Shown one piece after another: positions 5,940 to 8,281 of a stretch of 8,281 bases of DNA. Below the pieces are notes generated by a model, which ran no database searches, was not told the DNA's origin, and saw nothing but the letters and a program-made list of their open reading frames with translations. Location: NCBI GenBank assembly GCA_023260735.1, contig JALQUL010000340.1:1-8281 (forward strand), written 5' to 3'. This DNA is from Limnohabitans sp. GTDB taxonomy: Bacteria > Pseudomonadota > Gammaproteobacteria > Burkholderiales > Burkholderiaceae_C. The translations under genes were made by a program, and so were the position numbers. Numbering within the stretch: the stretch's first letter is position 1; each line of letters begins with the position of its first letter.

Positions 5940-7141
5940 ATAGTTGGCGTTTAAGCTGGGCCTATTTGTGGGCAAAGCCATTGACTACCCTTCTCAATTT
6001 GGTGTTGCTCAGTTTGGCATTAGCCACCATGAGTTTTTTAATGCTGATGAATCATCAAATTAGCCAAGCTTTTGAAAAAGAAATAGCTGGAATTGATGTG
6101 GTGGTGGGGGCTAAAGGCAGTCCTATGCAATTGATTTTATCTGGAGTTTTTCAGATTGATGTTCCACCAGGAAATGTGCCCTTAAGTGCCGTACAAGAAT
6201 TAAAAGCGCATCCTATGGTGGCAAGGGTGGTGCCCATTAGTTTAGGCGACAGTTACAGCTCTTATCGCATTGTAGGTAGTAACACAGACTATATGTCATT
6301 TTATGAGGCCGAGTTACGGGCAGGCCAAATTTGGGATGGCCCCATGCAGGCTGTGTTAGGTGCAAACGTAGCTCAAAAAATGGCTTTAAAAATAGGTGAT
6401 GAATTTTTAGGTAGCCATGGTTTATCTGAAGGTGGGCATACCCATGAAAAGTCAATTTACCGAGTGGTTGGCATATTAAAACCCAAACAAGCCAGTATCG
6501 ATAATTTGATTATCACTTCGCTAGAATCTGTCTGGAAAGTGCATGAAGATGAAATGGCAGTCGATGCAGAGGACCTTGAACTGCTAAAGCAAGAACGTGA
6601 AGTAACAATGGCATTGGTGCAGTATAAAACACCTATGGCAGCACTGAGTTTTCCAAGATTTGTTAATACCAAAACTCAAATGCAAGCGGCTGCTCCTGCG
6701 CTTGAAATTACTCGTTTATTAAGCATGTTAGGAGTGGGCACTGATGTGTTACAGGCCTTTGCTGGCATTTTATTATTAACAGCTTGTTTAAGTGTATTTA
6801 TTGCCTTGTGGGGCTCATTAAAAGAAAGGCAACAAGATTTAGCCTTATTAAGAATGTTGGGCGCAAGCGCACCCAAAATGGCTTGGATTGTATTGTCTGA
6901 ATCATTGGTATTGGCATTAGTGGCCAGTTTAATTGGTTTGTTATTGGGGCAGATCATGGTAGTAATGATTGCCAAAATGCTGGCGCTGGAGGGTAGTCTT
7001 TTATTGGCGGCATTTAATTGGCCAATAGAGTTATGGTCAATACCCATTATCGCCACTGTTATTGCTTTGGTGGCGGCCTGTGTACCCGCAATAAGTGTTT
7101 ACCGAATGAATGTTTTATTAGTGTTACAAAAGAGGACTTAA
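5936..7141 (+). CDS. ABC transporter permease, FtsX/MacB-type with His-bearing periplasmic loop
   Basis: 401-residue permease with the four-helix plan of the MacB/LolC/FtsX class: TM1 about 16-37, a large periplasmic domain of the MacB_PCD type about 38-270, then TM2 about 272-293, TM3 about 318-346 and TM4 about 366-387. The cytoplasmic segment LKERQQDLALLRMLGAS (295-311) is the conserved coupling region of FtsX domains. The periplasmic domain contains HGLSEGGHTHE (161-171) with three His, a possible metal site. Members of this class usually push or extract periplasmic substrates rather than import solutes, which agrees with no substrate-binding protein being encoded here. It overlaps the ATPase by four bases (ATGA) and has AGAGG at 5924-5928 for initiation. 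Similar regulator-linked ABC pairs are known in zinc-starvation (Zur) regulons of other Proteobacteria. Confidence 0.88.
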   Translation: MNSWRLSWAYLWAKPLTTLLNLVLLSLALATMSFLMLMNHQISQAFEKEIAGIDVVVGAKGSPMQLILSGVFQIDVPPGNVPLSAVQELKAHPMVARVVPISLGDSYSSYRIVGSNTDYMSFYEAELRAGQIWDGPMQAVLGANVAQKMALKIGDEFLGSHGLSEGGHTHEKSIYRVVGILKPKQASIDNLIITSLESVWKVHEDEMAVDAEDLELLKQEREVTMALVQYKTPMAALSFPRFVNTKTQMQAAAPALEITRLLSMLGVGTDVLQAFAGILLLTACLSVFIALWGSLKERQQDLALLRMLGASAPKMAWIVLSESLVLALVASLIGLLLGQIMVVMIAKMLALEGSLLLAAFNWPIELWSIPIIATVIALVAACVPAISVYRMNVLLVLQKRT

Positions 7142-7384
7142 ATGAAAAAATGGATAAGCGGCCTATTAATTACCATTTCTATGTCAAGTATGGCGACCAC
7201 TCCCGCCTTAGATGCGGAGGTGCAAGCCGACATTCAACAGCACAAAGCAATGGCTACAGCACACCAAGCCGCCGCTCTTTGTTTAGAGTCTGGTAAGAGT
7301 CATGAAGTGTGTCAAAAGCAATTACAAGCTGCCTGTAAAGGATTGGCAATTGGCAAGTATTGTGGCATGCGTCACGAGCATTAA
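7142..7384 (+). CDS. Small exported four-cysteine protein with His-Glu-His tail
   Basis: 80-residue protein. MKKWISGLLITISMSSMA is a clear signal peptide (basic start, hydrophobic core, likely cleavage after A18), leaving about 62 residues in the periplasm. The mature part is helical and polar with four Cys (C47, C57, C65, C74) and several His (H34, H41, H54, H78, H80), ending in CGMRHEH. This suits either two disulfides or metal binding. It starts directly after the permease stop with no spacing, and AGAGG at 7131-7135 serves as its ribosome site, so it is the last gene of the Fur/ABC operon. I infer that it is the periplasmic partner or cargo of the ABC pair. I do not know a named family, and no function has been read from the sequence itself. 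Confidence 0.78.
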   Translation: MKKWISGLLITISMSSMATTPALDAEVQADIQQHKAMATAHQAAALCLESGKSHEVCQKQLQAACKGLAIGKYCGMRHEH

Positions 7385-7388
7385 TCGC

Positions 7389-7416
7389 TTGGCTTTGAAT
7401 GGTGAAAATGTATAAA
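7389..7416 (+). promoter_or_regulatory. Possible promoter for the HD-domain gene
   Basis: TTGGCT (7389-7394) and TATAAA (7411-7416) are separated by 16 bases, a fair sigma-70 match lying just past the stop of the previous gene. Transcription would start near 7423 and give a leader of about 105 bases that includes the inverted repeats described next. Confidence 0.4.
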
Positions 7417-7453
7417 AAATTATTCAATTAAAAGAGGTGCCAAAGGTTTACTA

Positions 7454-7518
7454 AAAGAGTGAAGCTCATTAAAATGGAGTTTGCTTCAAAGCAAATATCT
7501 ATATGTTTTTCACTCTTT
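7454..7518 (+). promoter_or_regulatory. Structured leader upstream of the HD-domain gene
   Basis: AAAGAGTGAA (7454-7463) and TTCACTCTTT (7509-7518) are a perfect 10-bp inverted repeat 45 bases apart. Between them TTTGCTT (7480-7486) pairs with AAGCAAA (7489-7495), and GAAGC (7461-7465) could instead pair with GCTTC (7483-7487), so two folds compete. The outer right arm ends exactly one base before AGGAG (7519-7523), the ribosome site of the next gene. It may be a control element acting on translation or an operator; no known riboswitch class is recognised. Confidence 0.45.
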
Positions 7519-7529
7519 AGGAGCCTTGC

Positions 7530-8075
7530 GTGTCTCAAGTTATCCAACTTATTAATCAAGCATTTGAAAAGCGTGGACACGAAACTTACGGCGAGGGAGT
7601 GAGTCAAATAGAGCATGCCCTGCAATGCGCTTATTTTGCACAACGTGACGGCGCTTCTACGTCGCAAATTGTCGCAGCCTATTTACATGATATTGGTCAT
7701 TTAGTTCATGACTTACCCGCTGATATCGCCGACCAAGGAATTGACACCCAGCATGAATCATTGGGATCGGTATGGTTGTCGCAATATTTTGGCCCCGATG
7801 TGACGGAGCCTATTTTGTTACATGTTGCAGCTAAGCGATATTTAGCAGCAGTTGAAAAAGGCTATTTAGACTTAATATCCGATGCCTCCATGTTGTCTTT
7901 AAAACTACAAGGTGGCCCCATGACAGCTGAAGAGGTAAAAGCTTTTGAGGCTCATCCTTATTTCCAACAAGCAATTGCTTTAAGGCGGTGGGATGAGGAG
8001 GGTAAAATTTTAGACTTTAAAGGTCCTACGCCTCAAGATTTTGAGCCATTGATGCAGGCTGTTTTAAAGTCTTAA
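7530..8075 (+). CDS. HD-domain protein of the PhnZ-type (phosphonate-associated oxygenase) family
   Basis: 181-residue cytoplasmic HD-domain protein. The metal ligand pattern is clear: H29 in QIEHAL, H53-D54 and H57 in LHDIGH, H75 in TQHESLG, H98 in LLHVAAKRYL with K102, and D155 in RRWDEEG. With E22 in YGEGVSQ these match, at an almost constant offset of five or six, the residues I recall for PhnZ, the mixed-valence diiron oxygenase that cleaves 2-amino-1-hydroxyethylphosphonate. The family is often annotated as phosphonate-operon HDIG protein. No PhnY-like dioxygenase or phosphonate transporter is in the window, so the substrate may differ (TmpB-like enzymes use a trimethylammonio analogue). 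Start is GTG at 7530, supported by AGGAG at 7519-7523, six bases upstream. A terminator follows at once, so the gene looks monocistronic. Confidence 0.85.
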   Translation: MSQVIQLINQAFEKRGHETYGEGVSQIEHALQCAYFAQRDGASTSQIVAAYLHDIGHLVHDLPADIADQGIDTQHESLGSVWLSQYFGPDVTEPILLHVAAKRYLAAVEKGYLDLISDASMLSLKLQGGPMTAEEVKAFEAHPYFQQAIALRRWDEEGKILDFKGPTPQDFEPLMQAVLKS

Positions 8076-8085
8076 CCATTTCGTA

Positions 8086-8124
8086 ATAAAAGCCCTTAAC
8101 TTTATAACTGTTAAGGGCTTTTAT
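8086..8124. terminator. Bidirectional intrinsic terminator
   Basis: A perfect 15-bp stem has arms 8086-8100 and 8110-8124 around a 9-base loop, with AAAAGCCCTTAAC on the left and GTTAAGGGCTTTT on the right. The A-rich left edge and T-rich right edge let it act on both strands. It starts 10 bases after the HD-domain stop and lies between converging genes, so it probably ends both transcripts. Confidence 0.9.
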
Positions 8125-8194
8125 CTTTGGTTTTTTGATGAGTGAGTCAGTAATAAATTGGGGCTCCAAACCACTAGATTTACTTAAACAAAAG

Positions 8195-8281
8195 TTAATA
8201 CAAACTAATAACGGGCCACTTCTTTTCTTGTGCAATTAAAGCTAATTTTTCATCGGGGTTCACGGCAATTGCATGGTTCAC
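8195..8281 (-). CDS. HAD-family (HAD-IB type) phosphatase, C-terminal fragment
   Basis: Only the last 28 codons are in the window; the gene continues past the right edge. On the minus strand they read VNHAIAVNPDEKLALIAQEK then KWPVISLY and a TAA stop. The AVNPDxxL...A...WPVI pattern is the typical end of SerB-like HAD-IB hydrolases of Proteobacteria, where the core just before it carries the catalytic Asp motif GDSxxD. Those motifs are outside the window, so activity and substrate cannot be judged. It converges on the PhnZ-like gene and shares the terminator at 8086-8124. Confidence 0.8.
   Translation of the reverse strand: MNHAIAVNPDEKLALIAQEKKWPVISLY

Noticed and set aside
6676..7056. A 126-codon open frame on the minus strand inside the permease gene
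   Set aside because: Entirely antisense to a well-supported gene, with a low-complexity Asn/Ala/Ile-rich translation and no family resemblance; other antisense frames in the window are treated the same way.
7018..7296. A 92-codon plus-strand frame across the permease/small protein junction
   Set aside because: It overlaps two better-supported genes, lacks a ribosome site and its translation shows no signal peptide or domain.
8026..8235. A 69-codon minus-strand frame across the terminator
   Set aside because: It runs through the bidirectional terminator and over the ends of both the HD-domain gene and the HAD fragment, whose own frames are clearly coding.

Overview
This window reads as a piece of an AT-rich betaproteobacterial chromosome, most likely order Burkholderiales. 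The first 44 bases are the 3' end of a 5S rRNA whose closing arm is the Burkholderiales type, and they are followed by a strong rRNA-operon terminator. Most proteins also look like Burkholderiales families. I cannot name the genus. No transposase, integrase, phage gene, tRNA or CRISPR array is visible.

Layout: (1) 1-93, 5S rRNA tail and terminator. (2) 94-361, non-coding spacer with a possible promoter. (3) 362-3419, a plus-strand run of three genes: a BASS-family (bile acid:sodium symporter type) transporter, an N-acyl-D-amino-acid deacylase-like amidohydrolase and a small four-helix membrane protein. (4) 3420-3611, a convergent spacer with G-run/C-run inverted repeats, part of which resembles the spacer near the left end. 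(5) 3612-4433, minus strand, a membrane protein joining an Lgt-like transmembrane part to a TlpA-type thioredoxin domain. (6) 4434-4734, a divergent regulatory region with two tandem palindrome-like elements and a third small inverted repeat. (7) 4735-7384, a tight plus-strand operon: Fur-family regulator, LolD/MacB-type ABC ATPase, FtsX/MacB-type permease, and a small exported Cys/His-containing protein. Junctions are ATGA overlaps or zero spacing. (8) 7385-7529, a leader with a promoter-like sequence and a long stem ending at the ribosome binding site. (9) 7530-8075, a PhnZ-type HD-domain oxygenase. (10) 8086-8124, a bidirectional terminator. (11) 8195-8281, minus strand, the C-terminal end of a HAD-family phosphatase that runs off the window.

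The most interesting part is the 3.6-4.4 / 4.7-7.4 kb block. A Fur-type metalloregulator is translationally coupled to an ABC pair of the mechanotransmission/FtsX-like class, which has no substrate-binding protein. The permease has a His-rich periplasmic segment. The next gene makes an exported protein of about 60 residues with four cysteines and a His-Glu-His tail. A periplasm-facing thioredoxin diverges from the same regulatory region. I infer a metal-responsive (perhaps zinc) periplasmic or envelope system in which the thioredoxin may service the cysteine protein. This is a hypothesis from gene order and motifs, not a demonstrated function.
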